A stretch of 64,000 nucleotides of DNA from Vibrio ichthyoenteri ATCC 700023 (GTDB taxonomy: Bacteria; Pseudomonadota; Gammaproteobacteria; Enterobacterales; Vibrionaceae), in assembly GCF_000222605.1 (NCBI RefSeq), contig NZ_AFWF01000107.1, positions 1-64,000 of the forward strand. The letters run 5' to 3'. Each line of letters begins with the position of its first letter. Within the stretch, counting starts at the first letter, position 1. Shown one piece after another: positions 56,775 to 64,000 of the stretch. A program made the position numbers and the translations under genes. The notes below the pieces were generated by a model. The model ran no database searches. It was not told the DNA's origin and was given only the letters and a program-made list of their open reading frames with translations.

Positions 56775-56872
56775 GATTATTGGCTTCTGTTTAAATGATG
56801 GATTTATTATTGGCCAAATGATTAATAAAGAAAAATGGCTTGTATTTATTTTATTGATAGTTAAAAACTATT

Positions 56873-56900
56873 AAGGCGCTCATGGTGAGCGCCTTTTTAA
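56873..56900. terminator. Hairpin between uspA-like gene and DUF2061 gene
   Basis: The perfect 10-bp stem AAGGCGCTCA/TGAGCGCCTT with a 3-nt loop has a T5 run on the plus side and a weaker AATAGTTTTT on the minus side. It lies 27 bp after the stop of the stress protein gene, so its natural role is to end that minus-strand transcript. Confidence 0.75.
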
Positions 56901-56924
56901 TGGTTGAAATGATGTTGTGGCGAA

Positions 56925-57362
56925 TTAGCTTTGTGGCTTGACCACTAAAACTTGTACTAGGGAAGCTTGTACGACTTTACTAGCAACTGAGCCGAGTACG
57001 GCTTTATCCAACTTAGATCGTTTGTGGCTTGGCATCACGATTAGATCGGCGGCTAACCTATCGGCATATTGCAAAATGGTTTTGTACGCTTTGCCTTCCG
57101 CAATGTGAACCTTGTAAGGAACTTGATCGCCAATGTGCTGCTGGGCAAAAGCGGTGAGTTGGAGGCTGACGTCTTGCTTCATTTTTTGTGCTGCATCTTT
57201 AGGGAAATAACTGCTCACCATCGACGAATGAATGCCCGGAAGAACATTCAATAAATGCAGTTGCGCGTTATTGTGCTTAGCGTGCCAAATGGCGATCTCA
57301 ATCGCACGATCTGAGAAGCCTTTTTCGTTGAGATCAACAGGGACAAGGATCTGTTTATACAT
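56925..57362 (-). CDS. Universal stress protein (UspA family)
   Basis: The 145-residue cytoplasmic protein is of the ATP-binding UspA subgroup. It starts YKQILVPVDLNEKGFSDRAI and ends with the nucleotide-binding motif VMPSHKRSKLDKAVLGSVASKVVQ (G-X2-G-X9-G-S/T pattern slightly modified, near residues 112-135). It lies 44 bp downstream of the TRAP permease gene with a hairpin between, and is probably co-transcribed with the transporter. Usp genes are often linked to TRAP transporters, where the Usp protein (TeaD in Halomonas) can modulate transport. Confidence 0.9.
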   Translation of the reverse strand: MYKQILVPVDLNEKGFSDRAIEIAIWHAKHNNAQLHLLNVLPGIHSSMVSSYFPKDAAQKMKQDVSLQLTAFAQQHIGDQVPYKVHIAEGKAYKTILQYADRLAADLIVMPSHKRSKLDKAVLGSVASKVVQASLVQVLVVKPQS

Positions 57363-57378
57363 TATTTTTTCTCAGTAA

Positions 57379-57395
57379 GGCCCTAAACTAGGGCC
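57379..57395 (-). other. Small hairpin between TRAP permease and universal stress genes
   Basis: GGCCCTA and TAGGGCC form a 7-bp stem with a 3-nt loop, 17 bp upstream of the stress protein start. No U-run follows on the minus strand. It may adjust translation or stability of the downstream gene. Confidence 0.5.
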
Positions 57396-57406
57396 GATAG
57401 TGTGGA

Positions 57407-59986
57407 TTAGGCCGTGAGTGCTTGTTGGCGAATACGACGTCGTTGGTTGACTCCCATTAGGAATACAATCATTAGGCAGGGTACGAATACCCACTCTTTC
57501 ATTGGTCTCTCTGCATCTTGAATGATCCATTCGATCTGCCAATCAAAATCAATCCCGGATGCTTCCGCTGGACTGCCAAATTCAACCATATCAACAATCA
57601 TTTTGCCGTCACTTTCGTTTAGCATCAGCCCCATCGAGCTTAGGCGTTCTTCCGCCGTAATTGCATCATCTTCAAAAGGTAAACGTACCGTTTTCTCAAT
57701 GAAATCTCCGACCAGATTTTCACCAGAAACGCGCAGCACAACGGCTTGACCCACATCGAGTGACTCTGTGATTTGCGTTATTTCCACTCCAGGAGAAAGA
57801 ACTTTGGCGGGATAAATCATGTCCCACCAGAAACCAGGACGGAAAAATGAGAATGTCAGCACCAGTAACAGCAACGTCTCCCACCATTTATTTCGCGTTA
57901 ACCACCAACCTTGTGTTGCCGCTGAAAAGAGCAGCATCGCGATAATGGCTGATATCACCGTCAAAGCAAGGTGCCACCATGAGTCAATGCCCATCATCAA
58001 TAATTGAGTATTGAAAATAAACATAAAGGGTAAGATCGCGGTACGGATATCGTAGGTAAAACCTTGAATACCGGTACGAATCGGATCGGATTTCGCGATA
58101 GCTGCGGCGGCAAATGCAGCCAAACCAACGGGGGGAGTATCGTCGGCTAAGATGCCGAAATAGAAGACAAACAAGTGCACGGCGATGAGTGGAATAATCA
58201 GGCCATGTTGTGCGCCTAAGGTGACAATTACCGGAGCCATCAAGGTTGAAACCACGATGTAGTTGGCAGTAGTTGGTAAGCCCATACCAAGGATCAAACT
58301 GATCACTGCGGTAAAGAGCAGCATCAACAGGATATTGCCGCCAGAGATAAACTCGACGAACTCGGTCATGACGAGACCAATTCCGGTTAGAGTCACTACG
58401 CCAACAACAATACCGGCTGCAGCCGTCGCCACACCGATACCAATCATGTTACGTGCACCTGATACTAAGCTTTCGGCTAGGTCGATAAAGCCTTGCTTTG
58501 TTTGTGCGTGGATATCACCGCTGTTCGCCATTATGGCTTTGAGTGGACGCTGCGTTATCAAGATAAAAATCATAAATACCGTGGCCCAAAACGCAGAGAG
58601 CCCCGGAGAAAAGCGCTCGACGGTCAAGCACCAAACCAAAACCACAATAGGCAGTAAGAAATGCAGGCCTGATTTTATTGTTGGGCCGGGATCGGGAACT
58701 TCGGTTAACTCTGCATCGATCTCGATATCGCCTTCTTTCGCGTATTTAGCGGAGATGCGCAGCAGAGCAACATAAGCAATCAGCAAAGCGCCACCCATGA
58801 TTGGCGTTGCGGCATCACCAAAGACATCTTTCGTCCAACCTACGCCGTAGTACACCGCAGCACTGACCACACATAGACCTAAAATAGTGCCAGTAAAGGA
58901 CAATAGACTTTGTACTAACGTCGGGTTATGTCGACGCGGTAAGCCTTCCATACCGGCTTTGCATGCCTCAAGGTGGACGATATAAATCAAAGCGATATAA
59001 GAAATAAGAGCTGGAAGGAGGGCTGCTTTGATGACCTCAACATAAGAAATGCCGACATATTCAACCATCAAAAATGCCGCCGCACCCATAATTGGTGGTG
59101 TGAGCTGGCCATTGGTTGAGGCGGCAACTTCGACCGCTCCAGCTTTAGTTCCAGGAAAGCCAACACGTTTCATCAGTGGGATGGTAAAAGTACCGGTGGT
59201 GACGACATTCGCAATCGATGAGCCCGAGACAAGGCCGGATAATCCGGAAGCCACCACTGCCGCTTTGGCTGGACCACCTCTCATGTGCCCCAGTAATGAG
59301 AAAGCGACCTTAATAAAGTAAGCACCTGCACCAGCTCGTTCGAGCATGGCACCAAATAAAACAAACAGGAATACAAATGAGGTCGAAACACCTAACGCAA
59401 CGCCAAAGACCCCTTCAGTGGTAAGCCATAAGTGCGACATGGCTTTATTTAAGCTCGCCCCTTTATGGGCAATCACATCCGGCATGTGTGGGCCGGCAAA
59501 GGTATAGAGTAAGAAGACGGCTGCCACAACCATCAGTGGTGGCCCCAAGGCTCGACGTGTTGCTTCAAGCAGCAATAACATGCCGACAACCGAGATAATA
59601 ATATCAGGAGAGGTTGGTGCCCCAGAACGGTCGGCCAATTGGGCATAAAATATATAGATGTAGGCGGCGGAGAAGCTGCCTGCTAGCGCAAGTAGCCAGT
59701 CAAAAACAGGAATACGATCGCGCGGTGATCCTTTTAATGCTGGGTAAGCGGTAAAGGCCAAAAAGATGGCAAAGGTGAGATGTATTGCGCGTGCTTCCGT
59801 GTCATTTAATACCGCAAAGTTAAAAATAAATGGTAACGGGGAAGCGTACCAAAGTTGGAATAGCGACCAACATAACGGTACAAACCATAAGATACGTCCA
59901 GGAATGCCAGATGGTGAGCGTGCCCCAGTATCGGATTGTGCGACCATTTCCTGCACATCTTGCGACGGTGCTGTTGTCTGCGTCAT
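57407..59986 (-). CDS. TRAP transporter fused permease (4TM/12TM, TAXI-associated)
   Basis: The 859-residue inner-membrane protein joins the small (DctQ-like, about residues 30-180) and large (DctM-like, about 190-640) TRAP subunits, the arrangement usual for TAXI-type systems. About 16-18 hydrophobic helices are visible. The DctM core has SGSSIANVVTTGTFTIPLMKR and GMGLPTTANYIVVSTLMAPV. A C-terminal DUF3394-type domain (about 700-830) lies before a final helix. Transport would be Na+-driven uptake of a carboxylate or similar solute. The substrate cannot be read from sequence. It lies 220 bp downstream of its binding protein gene. Confidence 0.92.
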   Translation of the reverse strand: MTQTTAPSQDVQEMVAQSDTGARSPSGIPGRILWFVPLCWSLFQLWYASPLPFIFNFAVLNDTEARAIHLTFAIFLAFTAYPALKGSPRDRIPVFDWLLALAGSFSAAYIYIFYAQLADRSGAPTSPDIIISVVGMLLLLEATRRALGPPLMVVAAVFLLYTFAGPHMPDVIAHKGASLNKAMSHLWLTTEGVFGVALGVSTSFVFLFVLFGAMLERAGAGAYFIKVAFSLLGHMRGGPAKAAVVASGLSGLVSGSSIANVVTTGTFTIPLMKRVGFPGTKAGAVEVAASTNGQLTPPIMGAAAFLMVEYVGISYVEVIKAALLPALISYIALIYIVHLEACKAGMEGLPRRHNPTLVQSLLSFTGTILGLCVVSAAVYYGVGWTKDVFGDAATPIMGGALLIAYVALLRISAKYAKEGDIEIDAELTEVPDPGPTIKSGLHFLLPIVVLVWCLTVERFSPGLSAFWATVFMIFILITQRPLKAIMANSGDIHAQTKQGFIDLAESLVSGARNMIGIGVATAAAGIVVGVVTLTGIGLVMTEFVEFISGGNILLMLLFTAVISLILGMGLPTTANYIVVSTLMAPVIVTLGAQHGLIIPLIAVHLFVFYFGILADDTPPVGLAAFAAAAIAKSDPIRTGIQGFTYDIRTAILPFMFIFNTQLLMMGIDSWWHLALTVISAIIAMLLFSAATQGWWLTRNKWWETLLLLVLTFSFFRPGFWWDMIYPAKVLSPGVEITQITESLDVGQAVVLRVSGENLVGDFIEKTVRLPFEDDAITAEERLSSMGLMLNESDGKMIVDMVEFGSPAEASGIDFDWQIEWIIQDAERPMKEWVFVPCLMIVFLMGVNQRRRIRQQALTA

Positions 59987-60156
59987 GTACCTTATCCTTA
60001 TAATATCTGGTTCAATTCATAATTAATGTTGAACCTGAATCCGCACCTATCAGTGTAGTTAGCTGATTGAAAAATGCGCATCGATTGATTTACTAGGTAA
60101 AAAAGAGGTAAGGCTTGAGATTAAGCCTAAAGACGTCTGCTGTGAGACGTTGGAGG

Positions 60157-60185
60157 ACAACAAGGAGGCGGAGCCTCCTTGTTGT
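60157..60185 (-). other. 13-bp perfect hairpin between TRAP binding-protein and permease genes
   Basis: ACAACAAGGAGGC and GCCTCCTTGTTGT form an uninterrupted 13-bp stem with a 3-nt loop (GGA on the plus strand), 21 bp after the stop of the binding-protein gene. No U-run follows. Such a structure would protect the upstream mRNA from 3' exonucleases and give more binding protein than permease, as is common in binding-protein-dependent transporters. Confidence 0.85.
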
Positions 60186-60206
60186 TACTTACTTAAGAAG
60201 AGCGGC

Positions 60207-61175
60207 TTACTTGAGAAGACCAACTTCTTTGTAGTATTTCACCGCACCTGGGTGAAGAGGGATAGAAAGACCTGCTTTCACCATGTCTTCTTTTTTCAGG
60301 TTGGCAAATGCAGGGTGTAGACGTTTGAAGGTATCAAAGTTTTCAAACACTGCTTTAGCAACGTTGTAAGCCACTTCATCTGAAACATCAGCAGTCGTTA
60401 CCATGGTTGCCGCAACACCAAAGCTGTTGACATCTTGGTCTGTACCACGGTACATGCCAGCAGGCACTGAGCTAAATGCGTAGTAAGGATTCGCGTTGAC
60501 GATCGCTTCAATTTGCTCACCCGTTGCAGGGATTAGCTTAGCATCACACGATGTTGTCGCTTCTTTGATTGAACCGTTTGGGTGACCAACCACATAGACA
60601 AATGCATCGATTTTGTTGTCACACAATGCTTGAGAGCGCTCTGAACCTTTTAATTCAGATGCGAGCTTGAAGCTGTCGTTAGTCCAGCCCATCGCGTCCA
60701 TCACAACGCCCATCGTCGCTCGGTCACCAGAACCTGGATTACCGATATTGACGCGCTTTCCAGCTAAGTCAGAGACATTTTCGATCCCTGCATCTGAACG
60801 TGCAATGATGTTGAAAGGTTCAGTGTGAAGAGAGAACATTGCGCGTAAATTTTTATAAGGGCCTTGCTCTGAAAATTTACTGGTGCCGTTGTAGCCATGG
60901 TATTGCCAGCCTGACTGAACGATACCAAAATCAAGCTCACCAGCACGAATGGTGTTGACGTTGTAAATAGAACCGCCTGTAGACTCGACAGAACAACGGA
61001 TATTGTGATCTTTACGGCCTTTGTTGACCAACTTACAAATAGCACCACCGGTTGGATAATAAACACCGGTAACAGAACCAGTACCGATAGTAATAAATTC
61101 CTGCGCGTTAACAGCACCTGCACCCATAACTGCAGCCGCAATTGCGCCGGCTTTAATAAGTTTGTTCAATGCCAT
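60207..61175 (-). CDS. TAXI family TRAP transporter substrate-binding protein
   Basis: The 322-residue periplasmic protein has a signal peptide (cleavage after about residue 24, AGAVNAQEF). The TAXI signature ITIGTGSVTGVYYPTGGAIC begins the mature protein. The RVNIGNPGSGDRATM segment (near residues 140-155) matches the ligand pocket of the family. In V. cholerae and others it is often annotated as an immunogenic protein. It is the first gene of the TRAP operon and should be made in excess over the permease. GGAAGG precedes the ATG. Confidence 0.94.
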   Translation of the reverse strand: MALNKLIKAGAIAAAVMGAGAVNAQEFITIGTGSVTGVYYPTGGAICKLVNKGRKDHNIRCSVESTGGSIYNVNTIRAGELDFGIVQSGWQYHGYNGTSKFSEQGPYKNLRAMFSLHTEPFNIIARSDAGIENVSDLAGKRVNIGNPGSGDRATMGVVMDAMGWTNDSFKLASELKGSERSQALCDNKIDAFVYVVGHPNGSIKEATTSCDAKLIPATGEQIEAIVNANPYYAFSSVPAGMYRGTDQDVNSFGVAATMVTTADVSDEVAYNVAKAVFENFDTFKRLHPAFANLKKEDMVKAGLSIPLHPGAVKYYKEVGLLK

Positions 61176-61295
61176 GAATTTTCCTTCCTTTATTCATTAT
61201 TAACCCCTTTGCAAGTGTAGTTGCTTTGGGAATTTCCTATATTAGAAACGGCATCTTTTCCATGCGATTTAATAGAAAAGTGGCTAAATAATACC

Positions 61296-61380
61296 AAAAA
61301 AACCACAGATAATTACATGTTTATTAAACAAGTTAGCAACATTGGCTGCTTGACAAGCTAACAACTTCTTTTGTGGTTTT
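61296..61380 (-). terminator. Nested hairpin with U7, terminator or leader attenuator
   Basis: The outer arms AAAACCACA and TGTGGTTTT (9 bp) enclose an inner stem built from GTTAGC and GCTAAC. On the minus strand the structure ends in seven T. It is either the terminator of argR, about 130 bp after its stop, or an attenuator in the TRAP leader if transcription starts near the CRP site. Confidence 0.6.
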
Positions 61381-61445
61381 GATTAAAGTTCTTTTTTATC
61401 AATCGTTTATGGTTACCGCGAGAGGTAAGAGGAGTTTAGTTAAGA

Positions 61446-61461
61446 TGTGACATAAGTCACA
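61446..61461. promoter_or_regulatory. Perfect CRP-binding palindrome
   Basis: TGTGACATAAGTCACA is an exact TGTGA-N6-TCACA match to the cAMP-CRP consensus. It lies 47 bp beyond the argR stop and 271 bp upstream of the TRAP binding-protein start codon. It most likely activates the TRAP operon under carbon limitation. Confidence 0.8.
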
Positions 61462-61507
61462 CTGATAAAAACAGAGTGACTTATTCGGTGTAGCTTGCTG
61501 ATGTGGT

Positions 61508-61978
61508 TTAGCCTGCGTACTCAAATAGTTGGCATACAGAGTTAAACAGTTGCTCAGTGGTGATGTTTGCGGTTGGGGTAATAAAGATAGTGTCATCGCC
61601 TGCTACGACGCCAAGAATACCTTCAGCCTTACCGAGTGAATCAAGTAAACGGGCAATTAGTTGCGCAGCGCCTGGACCGGTATGAATAACAACCAAAGCC
61701 GCGTTGTGGTCAATATCGAGTACTAACTCTCTTAAAGAACTTGATACGGTAGGTACGCCAAATTCTGCAGGTAAGCAGTAGACCATTTCCATTTTTGCAT
61801 TGCGTGTACGTACCGCACCAAACTTGGTTAGCATACGAGACACTTTGGATTGGTTAATATTTTCAAACCCTTCCGTTTTTAATGCTTCAACGATGTCCCC
61901 TTGAGAGCCAAAGCGCTCTTCTTTTAATAATGCTTTAAATGCACGTACTAGGTTGTCTTGTTTTTCTGAATGACGCAT
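61508..61978 (-). CDS. argR: Arginine repressor
   Basis: ArgR is the hexameric arginine-dependent regulator of arginine synthesis and catabolism. The 156-residue protein has an N-terminal winged helix (residues 1-75; [20 protein letters not shown] and [21 protein letters not shown]). The C-terminal oligomerisation and arginine-binding domain contains [15 protein letters not shown] and [14 protein letters not shown] chose the ATG at 61978 over 62065 because it gives the standard start and AGAGAACC lies before it. It is divergent from mdh, as in E. coli. Confidence 0.96.
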   Translation of the reverse strand: MRHSEKQDNLVRAFKALLKEERFGSQGDIVEALKTEGFENINQSKVSRMLTKFGAVRTRNAKMEMVYCLPAEFGVPTVSSSLRELVLDIDHNAALVVIHTGPGAAQLIARLLDSLGKAEGILGVVAGDDTIFITPTANITTEQLFNSVCQLFEYAG

Positions 61979-62309
61979 GGTTCTCTTTCTTTTCGTCATA
62001 TAACCAAGTGAATAGTCTCGCATATCTATGCACTTTCTGCCAGTTAAGCGGTGAAAAAAAGTCAATTTAATTTGGATGTATTTAGCATAAATTACTGATA
62101 GTTATCTTTGTTAACCCGTTGTCATTTAAGGGGTTTGTTGTGCTATTATGCACTGGTTATGTAGCACGTAAAGTGTGAGGTGCGCAACCTCGCAAAGCTG
62201 ACGTTAAATAATTGTAATCAGAGGTTGATTATTATAGCTTGGGCTATAGAACAGACTAAAAATTACCCTACCAATATATAATAGAGATGATTTCTCAAGG
62301 AGAACTACG
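61979..62309. other. argR-mdh divergent intergenic region
   Basis: The region is 331 bp with promoters for both genes. A TATAAT at 62277-62282 lies 28 bp before the mdh ATG, with no good -35. An imperfect palindrome CGCATATCTATGCA (about 62020-62033) resembles an ARG box at low stringency and would fit autoregulation of argR. A 7-bp hairpin GTGAGGT/ACCTCGC (62175-62193) lies in the mdh leader. Confidence 0.4.
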
Positions 62310-63245
62310 ATGAAAGTAGCCGTTATTGGTGCCGCTGGCGGCATCGGACAAGCTTTAGCCCTACTACTGAAGAATCGCCTTCCAGCTGGTTCAGATCTGG
62401 CCCTTTATGATATTGCACCGGTTACTCCTGGTGTTGCGGCTGATTTGAGTCACATCCCAACTCCGGTTTCGATTAAAGGTTACGCAGGAGAAGATCCGAC
62501 CCCAGCTCTAGAAGGTGCTGATGTGGTGTTGATCTCTGCTGGTGTTGCTCGTAAGCCTGGAATGGATCGCGCAGATCTATTTAATGTTAATGCTGGCATT
62601 GTAAAAGCATTGGCGGAGAAAATTGCGGTAGTTTGTCCGAAAGCATGTATCGGTATCATCACTAACCCTGTTAACACAACAGTGCCAATTGCCGCTGAAG
62701 TACTGAAAAATGCGGGTGTATACGACAAGCGTAAGCTTTTTGGTGTGACGACACTGGATGTGATTCGTTCTGAAACTTTTGTTGCTGAGCTAAAAGACAA
62801 AGATCCAGGTGAAGTGCGCGTTCCTGTGATTGGTGGCCACTCTGGCGTGACGATTCTACCGTTACTTTCTCACGTAGAAGGTGTTGAATTTACCGCTGAA
62901 GAAGTTGAAGCACTGACTAAACGTATTCAAAATGCCGGTACCGAAGTCGTGGAAGCGAAAGCGGGTGGCGGTTCTGCAACACTTTCAATGGGTCAAGCGG
63001 CATGCCGTTTTGGTCTATCATTGGTTAAAGCACTACAAGGTGAAGAAGGTGTTGTTGAGTGTGCTTATGTTGATGGTGGTAGTGAGCATGCGACGTTCTT
63101 TGCACAACCAATAAAACTTGGCAAAGAAGGTGTCGAAGAAGTACTAAGCTACGGGGCACTCAGTGATTATGAGAAAGCAGCGCTAGATGGCATGCTAGAG
63201 ACGCTAAATGGCGATATTGAAGTTGGCGTTGATTTCGTAAAATAA
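62310..63245 (+). CDS. mdh: Malate dehydrogenase
   Basis: Mdh interconverts malate and oxaloacetate with NAD in the TCA cycle. The 311-residue protein starts [20 protein letters not shown] (Rossmann GxxGxxG). It has the Arg-containing loop [14 protein letters not shown] (near residues 79-92) and the catalytic His in [12 protein letters not shown] (near 177). The ribosome-binding site CAAGGAG is strong. Length matches E. coli Mdh (312). A clear terminator follows. Confidence 0.98.
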   Translation: MKVAVIGAAGGIGQALALLLKNRLPAGSDLALYDIAPVTPGVAADLSHIPTPVSIKGYAGEDPTPALEGADVVLISAGVARKPGMDRADLFNVNAGIVKALAEKIAVVCPKACIGIITNPVNTTVPIAAEVLKNAGVYDKRKLFGVTTLDVIRSETFVAELKDKDPGEVRVPVIGGHSGVTILPLLSHVEGVEFTAEEVEALTKRIQNAGTEVVEAKAGGGSATLSMGQAACRFGLSLVKALQGEEGVVECAYVDGGSEHATFFAQPIKLGKEGVEEVLSYGALSDYEKAALDGMLETLNGDIEVGVDFVK

Positions 63246-63264
63246 TGTAATCAAAGCTCATCGT

Positions 63265-63293
63265 AAAAGCCGATCTTATGATCGGCTTTTTTG
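63265..63293 (+). terminator. Terminator after mdh
   Basis: The perfect 11-bp stem AAAAGCCGATC/GATCGGCTTTT with a 4-nt loop and T-rich tail lies 19 bp after the mdh stop. Confidence 0.93.
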
Positions 63294-63342
63294 ATCCTTG
63301 TGGTGACTTGTTCGTAAGCAAACAATAAACAAGGAGTCGGCA

Positions 63343-63534
63343 ATGGAAATTGATCATCTATATAAAGGTATGCTGATAGATTGTCATCTTGGTGTGAGCG
63401 AAGTTTTGGTCGTTGACAGCGTGACACGTTCAGTGCTCGTTGAGAACACGAAAACCCACCATCAAGAGGCACTTAGCTTGGATGAAGTGTTTGATGAGCC
63501 GCAATTACATCCGGGTTGTGACAAATACTATTAA
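63343..63534 (+). CDS. Small hypothetical protein
   Basis: A 63-residue acidic protein (MEIDHLYKGMLIDCHLG to HPGCDKYY) with two Cys and four His. I do not recognise a family. It is supported as a real gene by the ribosome-binding site AAGGAG eight bases before the ATG, by normal codon use, and by its own bidirectional terminator shortly after the stop. It lies between mdh and ispB. It has no signal peptide or membrane helix, so it is presumably cytoplasmic. Confidence 0.7.
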   Translation: MEIDHLYKGMLIDCHLGVSEVLVVDSVTRSVLVENTKTHHQEALSLDEVFDEPQLHPGCDKYY

Positions 63535-63549
63535 TGATGGGTTAATAAA

Positions 63550-63580
63550 GAAAAAGGTAAGCCTAGGCTTACCTTTTTTC
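63550..63580. terminator. Bidirectional terminator
   Basis: The palindrome AAAAGGTAAGC-CTAG-GCTTACCTTTT has A and T runs on both sides. It separates the small ORF (plus) from ispB (minus), which converge here. Confidence 0.92.
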
Positions 63581-63605
63581 ATTTTGTTGATAGCGATAGC
63601 TGAGT

Positions 63606-64000
63606 TTATTTAGTGCGATTCACAGACATGTGCGCAAGAGTGATCAGTGCTTGCTTGTATTCTGAATCAGGCAGGACCGATAGCTCTGCAATTGCTTTGT
63701 CTGCTTCTTCATTGGCTTTCTGGCGGGTGTAATCCAAAGATCCTGTTTGATCCATGGCCGCAAGAATATCATTCAAACGATCCATGCCGTTGGATCTTTC
63801 GATCGCTTCTCGGATCATCGCCGCTTGTTCAGGATTACCGTGATGCATCGCGTAGAGCAAAGGCAGCGTTGGTTTGCCTTCAGCAAGGTCGTCGCCCACG
63901 TTTTTGCCCATATCTTCACCATCAGAGGTGTAATCCATGACGTCATCAATTAATTGGAATGCAGTGCCGAGATACTTACCATAGTTTTGCAAAGCCAGTT
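63606..64000 (-). CDS. ispB: Octaprenyl diphosphate synthase, C-terminal part (cut by window edge)
   Basis: This is a trans-type polyprenyl diphosphate synthase that makes the ubiquinone side chain. Only the last ~131 residues are in the window. The second Asp-rich motif is visible in AFQLIDDVMDYTSD, followed by KNVGDDLAEGKPTLPLLYAM, diagnostic of the family. The gene runs off the right edge of the window, so its start is not seen. The order mdh then ispB is common in vibrios. Confidence 0.93.
   Translation of the reverse strand, partial: LALQNYGKYLGTAFQLIDDVMDYTSDGEDMGKNVGDDLAEGKPTLPLLYAMHHGNPEQAAMIREAIERSNGMDRLNDILAAMDQTGSLDYTRQKANEEADKAIAELSVLPDSEYKQALITLAHMSVNRTK

Larger units (their letters stand above)
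61176..61507 (-). other. 332-bp leader region of the TRAP operon
   Basis: This stretch separates argR from the TRAP binding-protein gene, both on the minus strand. It contains the CRP palindrome at 61446-61461 and the nested inverted repeat with a U-run at 61296-61380, listed separately. No small protein gene with a credible ribosome-binding site is visible. Confidence 0.5.

Noticed and set aside
62020-62033. ARG box in the argR-mdh intergenic region
   Set aside because: It is an imperfect palindrome with about four mismatches to the consensus and no clear second box at the usual 3-bp spacing, so it is only mentioned.

Overview
The window is a stretch of core chromosome from a Vibrio (Gammaproteobacteria). 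This rests on the complete MSHA (mannose-sensitive haemagglutinin) type IV pilus locus flanked by ssb/csrD and mreBCD, the qstR-type regulator between galU and ssb, and the yggS-proC-yggTU cluster next to pilT/pilU. Species cannot be fixed by reading alone. I see no prophage, insertion sequence, integron or CRISPR array. Nearly every gene belongs to a recognisable family, and gene order is very close to other vibrios, but from memory the junction between pilU and lysC differs from V. cholerae.

Layout. 1-1009: a gene-poor end with an octamer tandem repeat, then four tRNA genes (Asn, Phe, Thr, Phe; minus strand) with their own promoter and terminator. 1010-3561 (minus): mutY-yggX-mltC, in which mutY is broken by a one-base frameshift exactly between its glycosylase domain and its 8-oxoG-recognition domain. 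3734-5510 (plus): trmB and the glutaminase gene glsA. 5711-10436 (minus): the yggS-proC-yggT-yggU-DUF4426-rdgB-hemW operon. 10461-12609 (plus): the pilus retraction ATPase genes pilT and pilU, pilU also carrying a frameshift near its 5' end. 12673-14332 (minus): lysC under a lysine riboswitch. 14491-15612: a class V aminotransferase. 15659-22249 (minus): a PglL-type O-oligosaccharyltransferase, uvrA with an SOS box, galU and the competence regulator qstR. 22548 onward (plus): ssb, csrD/mshH and the MSHA genes mshI-J-K-L-M-N-E-G-F (assembly machinery), then mshB-A-C-D-O-P-Q (pilins and minor pilins) from a separate strong promoter.

42297-52986 (plus): the cell-shape and envelope block mreB-mreC-mreD-maf-rng-yhdP-nitrilase-tldD. 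53126-53237 holds sixteen perfect copies of a 7-bp repeat. It is followed by arcA (minus), rraB, a stand-alone protein resembling the sugar-binding domain of family 2 glycosidases, a tandem DUF2061 membrane protein, a universal stress protein and a TAXI-type TRAP transporter (fused permease plus binding protein). The TRAP genes lie downstream of a perfect CRP palindrome and a structured leader, with a 13-bp perfect hairpin between the two genes. The window ends with argR/mdh (divergent), a small conserved-looking ORF and the 3' part of ispB.

Functional themes. Surface attachment and its control dominate: MSHA pilus, MshE with a two-copy c-di-GMP-binding motif, PilT/PilU retraction, a degenerate GGDEF/EAL regulator, and QstR linking quorum sensing to DNA uptake. 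I did not find a clearly new multi-gene system. The points most worth a second look are the two frameshifts (mutY and pilU), the purine-rich short tandem repeats, the structured region upstream of and inside the TRAP operon, and the orphan sugar-binding-domain protein.
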